This document shows, one piece after another, positions 51,249 through 60,016 of a DNA stretch of 64,000 nt. Origin of the DNA: JAAYCI01 sp964370045 (GTDB lineage Bacteria; Bacillota; Clostridia; Oscillospirales; Ruminococcaceae); assembly GCA_964370045.1 (NCBI GenBank), contig CAYJGZ010000010.1:25048-89047 (forward strand). Reading direction: 5' to 3'. Both the position numbers and the translations under genes were made by a program. The notes beneath the pieces are model-generated. The model saw only the letters and a list, made by a program, of their open reading frames with translations, did no database searches and had not been told where the DNA came from. Numbering within the stretch: position 1 is the first letter of the stretch; every line of letters starts with the position of its first letter.

Positions 51249-51290
51249 AATCACAATATGGAGAAATATCAAAGTAGATATATTGTGATT
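51249..51290. promoter_or_regulatory. Inverted repeat in the trmB / solute-binding-gene intergenic region
   Basis: AATCACAATAT (51249-51259) and ATATTGTGATT (51280-51290) are perfect inverted arms 20 bases apart in a 355-base divergent intergenic region. It may be an operator; there is no T run. Confidence 0.4.
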
Positions 51291-51487
51291 ATTGCACAAT
51301 AAATCGTGTAAGAATGAAAGATGAATACAAGTTTTGATAAAAATAATGCGCAGAAATAACAAAATAGCTCGAACTAATAGTTCTTGCATTTGAGCAGAGT
51401 AATACTCGATGTGGAGCACATTTGTTGCGGCAGTGGACATAGTGCGCTATAATGAAGAAAACCTGTTTTTATACAAGGAGAGACCAC

Positions 51488-53146
51488 ATGAAGTCTATTT
51501 TGCGCAGAGTGATTACGGGGGTGCTTGCAGGCGGAATGTTGCTGTGCGGCACTGCAGGATACGCCGCCGACAACACATACAGCTTGCCTCTCGGTGGTGT
51601 ATATTCCTCTACGGAGGAGACGAGCGAAATAACGCTGGTGATTTCATCGGGAAACAACGAAATAACGGAGATTTTAGCGCAGCTGGCGCATGAGGACGGA
51701 AACAGCCTGCGTGTTGTGCGCCTGCCACAGGGTGTGGGGTACGCAGGGCATTTGGAGGAATATTTACAGGAGCAACCCCCTGCGGACCTGTTTTGGGTGG
51801 AGGATGGCATGGACATGAGCGCCCTGGGTGAGTATAGCGAGGAGCTCACAGGGCGAAATGTTCACCCGGGCACGGTGGCGCTGGCGAACATGCTGCCCCA
51901 AAGCGAGCGGGTGGCAGGCGAGAGGGCCTCGGACGAGCCGCAAGTGTTGGGTCTGCCGCTGGGGTTTTATGCGGAGGGCTACCTTGTAAACCTACAGCTT
52001 TTAGGGGGGCTACTGGGCACGGATAACCTCATAGGCCTGCAAAGTGACCTTGAAAAAGCGAGCTGGGAGCAGTGGAGCGTTTTGGCGCAGGTGCTGGATG
52101 CCTACCTGCTACAGCCGGGCACGTACGCCGTCAGTCTTGGGAGCACCAATTATGTCACCCCCACCTACCGCCCTACAGATGCGCAACAGCTGCGAGGTGT
52201 GTTTGCAGTGCCCACGCTGGATGCACACGCACTGCTGGAGGGTGCTTTGGACACAGCGCTGATAGTGGGCTTTGGCGGGGCACAGCATTACGAGCAGGCG
52301 AGCGAAGAGCAGCTGTCCGAGCGGCTGTGGGGCGGCCTTACGGCGATGGCAGGGCTACTTGATTTGGAAAGTAGCTACATGACAGCACCCGACGGCCCCG
52401 TAAGGCGAGGTGAGGATTACCTTGCGAGGGAGAAGGCGAGTGCCGAGCAGGCGTATGATATGTTTGTGCAGGGCAATGCGCTTTTCCTGCGCTCAAGCTC
52501 CATGGTGGGCGCACAAATAGAGGCGGAAAACCCACAGCTCAGCGGATATTTATCACTTGTGCCCATAAAGATGCCACCCCCCGAGGAACAAGAGCCTGTG
52601 CCCGAGGAGCAAGAGCCGCCCGAGGACGAGGCGACCTTTGATGAAAGCGGCACACAGGATGAGCAGTCGAGCTCTGCCGCCGAGGATGCAAGCGATGCAA
52701 GCGAGGATGACCAGCCCGAAGAGTGGGAGTATGACATTGCGCAGGGCATACAAAGTGCGAACGAGCGGCTTATTTACACAAGCGGAGGTTTTTTGTGCCT
52801 TAGCAAAGACGCACAAAACTCGCAGGCGGCGCAGGCGCTACTGATGCGGCTGTTCACCACACAGCAGGGCATTTCCGCCATAAGCGAGGGGCTGGGGCTG
52901 CTGCCCTTTACGCTGATTTACCCAAACAGCCCACTGCAAAATCAGGTGGCAACGGCGGTGGGCGGCCGTGGCATTAAGATGATAGTAGCGCCACAGCAAA
53001 CGTACGACGCAAAAACCGAGCTGGGCATATTTATAAGGGAAGAGCTGTTCAGCGTGGGCGAGTGGGCAGAGGAAGAGGAAGCGGCATACATGGCGGCCGC
53101 CTATGCGGCGCTGGGCTACCATATAGAGTTAGCCATTAGGGAGTAA
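51488..53146 (+). CDS. Exported extracellular solute-binding-like protein
   Basis: This 552-residue protein has a signal peptide (MKSILRRVITGVLAGGMLLC, cleavage after GYA) and the general shape of sugar-type ABC solute-binding proteins: an N-terminal lobe (ITLVISSGN...ILAQLAH), LGLPLGFYAEGYLVNLQLL in the cross-over region, and a C-terminal segment FLCLSKDAQNSQAAQALLMRLFTTQQG like the usual late helix. A highly acidic insertion (about 355-415, Glu/Pro/Asp/Ser) interrupts the second lobe. There is no lipobox, which is unusual for a Gram-positive binding protein, and no permease or ATPase next to it. The stop codon lies inside the inverted repeat of element C, so the original C terminus was probably longer. 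AAGGAGAGACC precedes the ATG. Confidence 0.7.
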   Translation: MKSILRRVITGVLAGGMLLCGTAGYAADNTYSLPLGGVYSSTEETSEITLVISSGNNEITEILAQLAHEDGNSLRVVRLPQGVGYAGHLEEYLQEQPPADLFWVEDGMDMSALGEYSEELTGRNVHPGTVALANMLPQSERVAGERASDEPQVLGLPLGFYAEGYLVNLQLLGGLLGTDNLIGLQSDLEKASWEQWSVLAQVLDAYLLQPGTYAVSLGSTNYVTPTYRPTDAQQLRGVFAVPTLDAHALLEGALDTALIVGFGGAQHYEQASEEQLSERLWGGLTAMAGLLDLESSYMTAPDGPVRRGEDYLAREKASAEQAYDMFVQGNALFLRSSSMVGAQIEAENPQLSGYLSLVPIKMPPPEEQEPVPEEQEPPEDEATFDESGTQDEQSSSAAEDASDASEDDQPEEWEYDIAQGIQSANERLIYTSGGFLCLSKDAQNSQAAQALLMRLFTTQQGISAISEGLGLLPFTLIYPNSPLQNQVATAVGGRGIKMIVAPQQTYDAKTELGIFIREELFSVGEWAEEEEAAYMAAAYAALGYHIELAIRE

Positions 53147-53395
53147 TCCGAACACGCCTATTACGGCAAATTTATGCGCTATACTGCGTTATCCTCGCTC
53201 GCAATACACAAAGTATTACTCGCTTGTCTGCCTTGTCTATCACAAAATTTGCACGAAATAGGTTCGCAGAATTTTTTATACCGCCAAAAGTTCTAAAATA
53301 AGAAAGTGTGCCGACGTAAGGCTTTCGCCTTACGAGGTGCACTGCCGCAATTTTTGGGCTTTTGGCTAAATAAAAAACGAGTTCGTATTATTACC
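53139..53395. repeat. Element C: MITE-like insertion at the 3' end of the solute-binding-like gene
   Basis: CCATTAGGGAGTAATCCGAAC (53133-53153) and GTTCGTATTATTACCTAATGG (53381-53401) are inverted with 18 of 21 matches; TA sits at both junctions (53137-53138 and 53396-53397). Its interior aligns with family B (AGACAAGGC, then TTTGTG, TGCGAG and CAGTAT in the same order on the opposite strand), plus about 100 extra bases with a hairpin CGTAAGGC/GCCTTACG. Confidence 0.7.
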
Positions 53396-53401
53396 TAATG
53401 G

Positions 53402-53871
53402 CTTCTGCGCCCATACAGCAGGACGAGGAGGGTGCAGAGGACACAAGCGATGCGTAAGTGTTTAGGTTTTTTTGTAGCTTAACACAGCAGAATAAGCATA
53501 ATGTTGTGCTGAAATAAGTTTGTTGTAAGCGCATAATGTCATATTTGCGCATGTCCTTTTGAGCTTGACGTATACTAAATCACCTTTATGTGTCCGCTTG
53601 CAAAAAGCACATGTCCCACACGGAACTGCCAAAGATACAGCGTAAAGCTATGATGTCGAAATATAGCTACATTAACATAATTTAATGCAACAAACATTGC
53701 ATATTGAGTGTATAGTGCTTTGTAAAAGAGTGGAAGGTGCGCCTGCCAAAAGTGTGTACCCCACAAAAAAAGTGCGGAAAGCAGGATGCCTCCGCACAAA
53801 AGGGTCGATGAGTGAGCCTGCTGTATAGTTGCACAAAAAACTTGTGCCGACACAGGCTGAAGTGCGGTGAA
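53402..53871. other. Gap with a possible orphaned C-terminal tail and a family A relic
   Basis: 53400-53459 reads in one frame as a short Gln/Asp/Glu-rich tail ending in TAA, probably severed from the gene to the left by element C. 53562-53598 (CTTGACGTATACTAAATCACC) is a family A end relic. The rest shows no supported gene. Confidence 0.45.
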
Positions 53872-54579
53872 CTACGCCTTGATTGGCAGTAGCTCTTGCA
53901 GTGCGTCCACCGCCGCAAGCACTATGGCGGAGGAGGTCTTTACATATTCCGAAATCTCAAACTCCTCTGCGCCCAGCACCTCCACCGAGGCGTCCGAGTT
54001 GTCGCTCATGGCGCGTATCACCACAAAGGGTATCTCGTTGCGCACCGCCACCTGTCCCACGGCCGCACCCTCCATCTCCACGCAGTCGGGCTTGCAGCGT
54101 GCTAAAATGTCCGCCTTGGTGTCGCTGTCACCTATAAACTTTTCGCCAGTGGCTATGCGCCCCACAATATGGCGCACGCCTGTTAGCGCACAGCCTGCCT
54201 TCGCCGCCTCAATCAGCATGGGGTGGGCGGTGTACAGCGCCGTAAAGGGTGCGCTTTGGCTCATCATGCGGTCCTCTGCGTCGTGATGCAGTACCTCACG
54301 GCTTATCACCACATCACCTATGCCTATTTCGGTGCTCATATTTCCCGCTATACCGGTGAAAATAAGCGCATCTACCCCAAAGTGTGTTATTAGCACCTGC
54401 GAAGTGGAGGCGGCGTTTACCTTGCCCATGCCGCCGTGGCACACCACCAGCTTGCGCCCGCCTTTGCACCCGATGTGGTAGTCCACCCCTGCGTATTGCA
54501 CGGTGGTGGCATCCTGTAGCGCCGCCACAATCAGCTCCACCTCTTCGGGCATAGCGCCCATAATGCCTATTGTGTTCAT
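53872..54579 (-). CDS. mtnN: 5'-methylthioadenosine/S-adenosylhomocysteine nucleosidase
   Basis: This 235-residue hydrolase cleaves adenine from methylthioadenosine and S-adenosylhomocysteine. It begins GIMGAMPEEVE with catalytic-region Glu12 as in E. coli, and has FTGIAGN, VEMEGAAVGQVA and RAMSDNSD with the catalytic Asp. GGGAGGTAAGG precedes the ATG. Length and motifs are normal. It lies 100 bases after ychF on the same strand and could be cotranscribed. Confidence 0.95.
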   Translation of the reverse strand: MNTIGIMGAMPEEVELIVAALQDATTVQYAGVDYHIGCKGGRKLVVCHGGMGKVNAASTSQVLITHFGVDALIFTGIAGNMSTEIGIGDVVISREVLHHDAEDRMMSQSAPFTALYTAHPMLIEAAKAGCALTGVRHIVGRIATGEKFIGDSDTKADILARCKPDCVEMEGAAVGQVAVRNEIPFVVIRAMSDNSDASVEVLGAEEFEISEYVKTSSAIVLAAVDALQELLPIKA

Positions 54580-54678
54580 TCCTTACCTCCCGTTTGTGGG
54601 CAGATGTTCTGCCGCCCTGCGTAAATCGGCGAGCGTGATATTTGCGTAAATAAAAAGTATAAACTGTACAAAATTAAA

Positions 54679-55779
54679 CTATACGTTGAATCTGAACAGC
54701 GTCACATCGCCGTCCTGCATTACATACTCTTTGCCCTCGCTGCGTACAAGCCCCTTTTCCTTGGCGGCGTTGTGGCTGCCGCAGGCCATCAAGTCGTCAA
54801 AAGCGACAATCTCCGCACGGATGAAGCCCCTTTGTATATCCGAGTGTATCTTGCCGGCGGCGGCAGGTGCTTTTGTGCCCTTTTGGATGGTCCACGCACG
54901 CACCTCCGGCTCGCCTGCTGTCAAAAAGCTGATAAGCCCCAAAAGCGAGTAGCCCTCCTTTATAAGGTTCTCAAGGCCGCTTGCGGACAGTCCCAGCTCC
55001 TGCAAAAACTCCCCTCGCTCCTCGGGCGACATGGAGGCTATCTCCTCCTCCATCTTTGCGCACACGGGCAGTACGCCCGCCCCCTGATTTTTGGCTATCT
55101 GCACAACGGCATCGTAGTAGGTGTTTGCACTAAGGTCAGCTAAAAGCGTGTCCTCGTCTATGTTGGCGGCGTATATCACCGGCTTTGCGCTCAAAAGGGG
55201 CATCTCCGCCAGCAATTCCTGCTCTACATCGCTGTTTGCCACGAATGTACGTGCGTTTTCGCCGCTCTCAAGGTGTGTCAGCAGCCGCTTTAGCACCTGC
55301 GCCTGCGCCGCTAATGCCTTGTCGCCCGTCTTTACAAGCTTTGCGGTTTTGTCACTGCGGCGCTGCACTATCTCAATGTCGCTCAGCACCAGCTCCAGCT
55401 CTATCGTCTCGATGTCCCGTGCGGGGTTTGGCTCGCCGTCCACGTGGATAATGTCGTCCGAGTCAAAACAGCGCACCACATGCACCACCGCATCTACCTC
55501 ACGAATGTGCGAAAGAAAGCGGTTTCCCAGCCCCTCGCCGGTGGACGCCCCACGCACAAGCCCCGCAATATCCACAAACTCTATGGGCGCAGGTGTCGTC
55601 TTTTTGGGGTGGTACATCTCGGTGAGCGCATTTAGCCGTGCGTCGGGCACCGCCACAACGCCGACGTTCGGGTCTATGGTGCAAAAGGGGTAGTTTGCGC
55701 TTTGAGCACCTGCGCCGGTGAGTGCGTTGAACAGGGTGCTTTTGCCCACGTTGGGCAGGCCAACAATGCCGAGTTTCAT
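54679..55779 (-). CDS. ychF: Redox-regulated ATPase YchF (Obg family)
   Basis: This 366-residue Obg-family protein prefers ATP to GTP and associates with ribosomes. G1 is GLPNVGKST, followed by the G3 region DIAGLVRGAS and a non-canonical G4 segment, a coiled-coil, and the C-terminal TGS domain (WTIQKGTKAPAAAGKIHSD...FIRAEIV) ending FRFNV. ATG 55779 follows AGGAAC; the longer frame upstream is not family-like. Normal length. Confidence 0.95.
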   Translation of the reverse strand: MKLGIVGLPNVGKSTLFNALTGAGAQSANYPFCTIDPNVGVVAVPDARLNALTEMYHPKKTTPAPIEFVDIAGLVRGASTGEGLGNRFLSHIREVDAVVHVVRCFDSDDIIHVDGEPNPARDIETIELELVLSDIEIVQRRSDKTAKLVKTGDKALAAQAQVLKRLLTHLESGENARTFVANSDVEQELLAEMPLLSAKPVIYAANIDEDTLLADLSANTYYDAVVQIAKNQGAGVLPVCAKMEEEIASMSPEERGEFLQELGLSASGLENLIKEGYSLLGLISFLTAGEPEVRAWTIQKGTKAPAAAGKIHSDIQRGFIRAEIVAFDDLMACGSHNAAKEKGLVRSEGKEYVMQDGDVTLFRFNV

Positions 55780-55949
55780 ATAATGTTCCTCACTTTTAGT
55801 GTAGTTGCAATTCGAGCATGAAATAAAGATTTTATAGCATAAATAATGTAAAAACAGCTGTAAAATACATAGAGTACAAAATAGCGTCACACACTCCACA
55901 CTTAAGTATATCCGAAACGGCGGCACAGTTCAATACAGGCAGATGGGTA

Positions 55950-56065
55950 GGGTGTGAGCAAATGAGGTGATTTGGTTTTTTGCTATATTCTATCCGTAGC
56001 AGACGGGGGAGAATATAGCGTTTTTTTGCACTTAACTATTCTAAATCACCTTCATATGTCCACCC
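55950..56065. repeat. Family A MITE-like repeat
   Basis: GGGTGTGAGCAAATGAGGTGATTTGG, TTTTTTGCTATATTCT, a weakened central palindrome, AATATAGCG, GCACTTAACTATTCTAAATCACC and ATGTCCACCC. No clear target duplication. It lies in the ychF / response-regulator divergent gap. Confidence 0.75.
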
Positions 56066-56203
56066 TCCAGGGGTGTTCAATATTGCAAAAAATAAAAAAA
56101 GCGAATCAAAAAGCACAAAAATTTGTTAAAATTGTAAATATAGAGTATAATTAACACAGTAACAGCCAAAAATATCATATGTGCAAAAAGGGGAGGAATC
56201 GAC

Positions 56204-56902
56204 ATGTCCGAGCGCAGGGTAATGATTGTGGATGACGACAAGAACATTTGCGAGCTTTTGCGGCTGTACCTGCAAAAGGAGGGCTACGACACACACCTTG
56301 CCCACGATGGGCAGGCGGCGCTGGCGGCGTTTGAAAGCTACAAGCCGGATATCCTGCTTTTGGACATTATGATGCCCGTGCAGGACGGCTGGGAGACCTG
56401 CCGCAAGATACGTGCCACCTCGCAAGTGCCCATTATTATGCTCAGCGCCAAGGGGGAGACGTTTGACAAGGTGCTTGGCCTTGAGCTGGGTGCGGACGAC
56501 TACATAGTGAAGCCGTTTGACACAAAGGAGGTAATGGCACGTATCAAGGCGGTTTTGCGGCGCACTGTTACTACCGTGGAAAAGCAGGAGCAGGACAAAA
56601 AAATAGAGTACACAAACCTTAGCATAGACCTTGCAAGGTATGAGCTTCGTGTGTGCGACAAGGTGGTGGAGGTGCCCCCAAAGGAGATAGAGCTTTTGTT
56701 CTTTTTGGCAAGCCACCCGGGCCGCGTGTTCACAAGGGACCAGCTGCTGGACGAGGTGTGGGGCTTTGAGTACTATGGGGACTCACGCACTATAGATGTG
56801 CACGTAAAGCGCCTGCGTGAAAAGCTGGAAAACTCAAGCGAGGACTGGGCGCTGAAAACTGTGTGGGGCGTGGGGTATAAGTTTGAGCTTGTACAGCAGT
56901 AG
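56204..56902 (+). CDS. OmpR-family response regulator
   Basis: This 232-residue transcription factor has a receiver domain with the acidic pocket MIVDDDKN, phospho-acceptor Asp54 in LLLDIMMP, and the late Lys in YIVKPFD, and a winged-helix C-terminal domain (VPPKEIELLFFLASHPGRVFTRDQLLDEVWG, RTIDVHVKRLREKL). It is followed 73 bases later by a histidine kinase on the same strand, forming a two-component system. GGGGAGG precedes the ATG. The regulon is unknown. Confidence 0.94.
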   Translation: MSERRVMIVDDDKNICELLRLYLQKEGYDTHLAHDGQAALAAFESYKPDILLLDIMMPVQDGWETCRKIRATSQVPIIMLSAKGETFDKVLGLELGADDYIVKPFDTKEVMARIKAVLRRTVTTVEKQEQDKKIEYTNLSIDLARYELRVCDKVVEVPPKEIELLFFLASHPGRVFTRDQLLDEVWGFEYYGDSRTIDVHVKRLREKLENSSEDWALKTVWGVGYKFELVQQ

Positions 56903-56975
56903 CTTGTTCATAAGCTAAAAGCCGTGTACAGCACCACACGTGTGCGCATTCACCTAAAAACCAAAGGCTGAGGGC

Positions 56976-58394
56976 ATGAAAAATAAATCTATCAGGTATT
57001 ACTTCTTTACCTCCATAACAGCCGTGTTGATATTTGGCATGATAGTAATGGGTCTTATTCAAACAGCGTTTTACTCCGCCCAGTACATGAGGGAAAAGCA
57101 GGCGGAGCTGAACGCAACCAGTGCTGTGATGGCACAAAGCCTGCGCTATGGTAGCCTTGTGCCGGATGAGCAGAGCGAAAGAACGCTGGATTTTATAAAT
57201 CAAACCACCACAAACACCATAGTTGTAATAGATGCAAATGGTAAAGTGGTGTATAGCATAGGTGCGCAAAAAATACAAAATGGTGTTGTGTTTCCTGATG
57301 ATATTATGCAAATTCTGCAAGAAGATGGGGCGTATGAAGTTTCGGGCAGGATGAGCGGCCTCTTTGAAAGGGAGCGCTACAACGCAGGTGTTCCCGTGCT
57401 GGATGGCGAAAAAGAGGAAGTCAAAGGATATGTGTTTACCTCTGCACCCATAGAAAACATGCAAGGCTACCTTGCGGATATGCTTTTTGCGTTTTTGGTG
57501 GCCTCCGTGCTGGCAATTTTGGCCGCAAGTATTTTGGCACTGCTTTTGTACAGGCACACCATCACCCCTATAAAGCGTGTTGCGTATGCGGCGCATCGCT
57601 TTGGCGAGGGGGATTATTCTGCGCGTGTGCCGGTGTATGGCAGTGACGAGCTTGCACGTCTGGCGCTTACTTTTAACGAAATGGCGAACTCTTTTGAGGC
57701 GATAGACCTTTCCCGGCGCAACTTTATGGGCAACATAGCGCACGAGCTGCGCACACCCATGACGGGCATAAAAGGCTTTGTGGATGGGATGCTGGACGGC
57801 GTGATTCCAAAGGAGGACTGGGAGTACTACCTCGGCATTGTGAGCGAGGAGGTAGGGCGGCTTGCCCGAATGACAAAAAACATGCTGGACATCTCCCGCA
57901 TAGAGGCAGGCGAGTACGAGCCTAACATTGTGGAATTTGATGTGCGTGATGTGGCGGTAAAGGTGTTTTTGGGCGCAGAGCAGCGGCTGAACGACAAAAG
58001 CGTGCAGGTGAAGGGCCTTGAGGGAGAGCCTGCCATAGTGCGGGCAGACAAAGACTTTGTGCACCAGGTACTGTTCAACCTTGTGGACAACGCCATAAAG
58101 TTTGTGGACGAGGGCGGAGAGATAGCGCTGAGGATATACCCCGAGCGCACAAGCGTGGTGGTGGCGATTTACAACACAGGTGCGGGAATTTCCGCACAGG
58201 AGCTGCCACATGTGTTCGGCCGCTTTTACAAGGCGGATACCTCCCGCACCACAAGCGTAAAGGGCGTAGGGCTGGGCCTGCACATAAGCAAGGTGCTAAT
58301 AACGCAGATAAACGGCCGCATATGGGCACAGAGCGAGGAGGGCAAGTGGGCGGAGTTTAAGATTTCACTGCCTGCGCCGAGGAAGGGCAAATGA
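56976..58394 (+). CDS. Two-component sensor histidine kinase
   Basis: This 472-residue membrane kinase has a first membrane helix (about 9-30), an extracytoplasmic domain of about 130 residues, a second helix at about 167-192, HAMP (RVAYAAHRFGEGDYSARV), a HisKA domain with His256 in NIAHELRTPMTG, and a HATPase with DNAIKF, GAGIS and TSVKGVGLGLHISK. It phosphorylates the regulator encoded just upstream. The sensor domain has no recognised ligand motif. Two acidic, Ala-rich hydrophilic stretches are absent here, unlike several neighbours. A strong terminator follows. Confidence 0.94.
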   Translation: MKNKSIRYYFFTSITAVLIFGMIVMGLIQTAFYSAQYMREKQAELNATSAVMAQSLRYGSLVPDEQSERTLDFINQTTTNTIVVIDANGKVVYSIGAQKIQNGVVFPDDIMQILQEDGAYEVSGRMSGLFERERYNAGVPVLDGEKEEVKGYVFTSAPIENMQGYLADMLFAFLVASVLAILAASILALLLYRHTITPIKRVAYAAHRFGEGDYSARVPVYGSDELARLALTFNEMANSFEAIDLSRRNFMGNIAHELRTPMTGIKGFVDGMLDGVIPKEDWEYYLGIVSEEVGRLARMTKNMLDISRIEAGEYEPNIVEFDVRDVAVKVFLGAEQRLNDKSVQVKGLEGEPAIVRADKDFVHQVLFNLVDNAIKFVDEGGEIALRIYPERTSVVVAIYNTGAGISAQELPHVFGRFYKADTSRTTSVKGVGLGLHISKVLITQINGRIWAQSEEGKWAEFKISLPAPRKGK

Positions 58395-58639
58395 GCAAAC
58401 GTGTGATGTTGAATAGTATGCGTTCACTCTTGAATAATTGCAGAATGTGTTGGATACGTATAATGTGTAAATGTAGATGAAAAAGCATAATATATTGGCT
58501 ATTTGGTAAAATATAGTGCTGTTTATGTTGTTTTTCTTCAAATTACAGCTGTATCAATGTGTATGCTTGTAAATGATATATTGTTAATACTGCATTATAA
58601 GGCGGCGGATGATGTAGCCTGCATACAGCGCAGAAAAAA

Positions 58640-58687
58640 GCGCAAAAAGCAAACCGTATAGAGCGTTTGTTTGCTTTTTGCGCCCTT
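58640..58687 (+). terminator. Terminator hairpin downstream of the kinase gene
   Basis: GCGCAAAAAGCAAAC (58640-58654) pairs perfectly with GTTTGCTTTTTGCGC (58669-58683), followed by CCTTTT. Confidence 0.85.
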
Positions 58688-58700
58688 TTAGTGTAGAATA

Positions 58701-58793
58701 ATGCCTACTGAATAAACTCATACAGAGTTTATTCAGCCGCACCGCAATCGCGGTGGCAATAAAAGTGCTGTTTTAAGCACTTTTATGGGGCAT
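58701..58793. other. Cloverleaf-like structured element (93 bases)
   Basis: An outer stem ATGCC/GGCAT (58701-58705 with 58789-58793) encloses three hairpins: CTGAATAAACTC (58708-58719) with 58725-58736, 12 bp; CACCGC (58740-58745) with GCGGTG (58750-58755); and ATAAAAGTGCT (58759-58769) with 58776-58786, 11 bp. It is neither a tRNA nor a simple terminator. Confidence 0.55.
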
Positions 58794-58832
58794 ACCCTGA
58801 TGCCATTCATTGTGTTTTCGCCACTTAAATTA

Positions 58833-58993
58833 GATAGTGTGGACACGAGTGTTCAGTCGAGTTATTTTGGCAATTTTTTCGCCATACTTTGTTGTCAAAA
58901 CTCGCATTCCACAAAGGAGTGCATCGTTTTTCCGCCTCGTCTTGCAAAAAAATTGCTCAAAATCCCTGCGATTCAACTCATGTCCACACTATC
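58833..58993. repeat. Family B MITE-like element (161 bp)
   Basis: Inverted ends GATAGTGTGGACA and TGTCCACACTATC, TA on both sides (58831-58832 and 58994-58995). The interior matches the reverse complement of the copy at 43263-43423. Same length to the base. Confidence 0.85.
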
Positions 58994-59168
58994 TAAAAGG
59001 CTAAAACAAAAGTGCAAGGGTTTTGTGTGAAAACGGGAAAAACCGTGCACTTTACCAAACAAAAACCGATATTTTATAGCATGTATATGTCGTTTTTTGT
59101 TTGTTCAGTGGGCATGAGAATAATGCCTGTTAGGGTGTGCCGCATGGTGCATTTCTATTGCGCGTGTA

Positions 59169-59174
59169 TATAAT
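59169..59174 (+). promoter_or_regulatory. -10 element before rpe
   Basis: A perfect TATAAT, 34 bases before the rpe start. The matching -35 is weak. Confidence 0.45.
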
Positions 59175-59202
59175 GTATGCAATGTAAAGGGGTTTTGGAT
59201 AT

Positions 59203-59859
59203 ATGGTGCAGGTGGCGTCCTCCATTCTTTCGGCGGACTTTGCAAACCTTGAGCGGGATTGCCGCAGGGTGGTGTGGGAGCAAAACCCGATGCTTCACTT
59301 TGATGTGATGGACGGGGTGTTTGTGCCCAACATCAGCATTGGCCTGCCTGTGCTGCAAAGCCTTGTAAAGGCACTGCCGCAGGCTGTTTATGACGTACAT
59401 CTGATGATTATTCGCCCACACCTGTACATTGATGCCTTTGCAAAAGCAGGCGCACACATTATCACAGTGCACAGCGAGAGCGAGAGCGAGCTTGTGCCCA
59501 TGCTAAGGGAGATACGCGCAAGAGGGTGCAAAGCAGGGGTGAGTATCCGCCCCAAAACACCCGTAGAGACGCTGTTTCCGCTTTTGGAAGAGCTGGACAT
59601 GGTGCTGATAATGAGCGTAGAGCCGGGCTTTGGCGGCCAGAGCTTTATACCAAATGCGCCTGCTCGCATTGCGGCGGTGAAGGCGGAGGTTGAGCGCAGG
59701 TCGCTAAACGTCCTTATAGAGGTGGACGGCGGCATAAACGCCCAAACAGCGCCGCTATGTGTGGATGCCGGTGCGGAGATTTTGGTGGCGGGCAGTGCTG
59801 TTTTTGGCGCACCATCTCCCGAAGATGCGGTGAAGAGGATACGTGGCGACATACAGTAA
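59203..59859 (+). CDS. rpe: Ribulose-phosphate 3-epimerase
   Basis: This 218-residue TIM-barrel enzyme interconverts ribulose 5-phosphate and xylulose 5-phosphate in the pentose phosphate pathway. Family features are ASILSADFANLE, HFDVMDGVFVPN with metal-binding His/Asp, VHLMI, MSVEPGFGGQSF and the closing VDGGI and ILVAGSAVFG. AAAGGGGTTTTGG precedes the ATG. It is a single gene with no sugar operon around it. Confidence 0.96.
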   Translation: MVQVASSILSADFANLERDCRRVVWEQNPMLHFDVMDGVFVPNISIGLPVLQSLVKALPQAVYDVHLMIIRPHLYIDAFAKAGAHIITVHSESESELVPMLREIRARGCKAGVSIRPKTPVETLFPLLEELDMVLIMSVEPGFGGQSFIPNAPARIAAVKAEVERRSLNVLIEVDGGINAQTAPLCVDAGAEILVAGSAVFGAPSPEDAVKRIRGDIQ

Positions 59860-60016
59860 ACTTAGAAAAGTACGCATTGACGTTAAACGCAACAAACAAA
59901 AAGTATACATAAAATGTAAATATACTCAAAGTATAAAAAATTGAGCGTGACGCACTTTTGTATACAGTGAATTTATACGGTGCTCTGCGTGAGAGCGCCC
60001 AAAAGGATAGTGAGCA

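Noticed and set aside
53575..53853. 92-codon open frame on the minus strand with hydrophobic stretches
   Set aside because: It begins with GTG with no ribosome binding site, overlaps a family A relic and has no family-like features.
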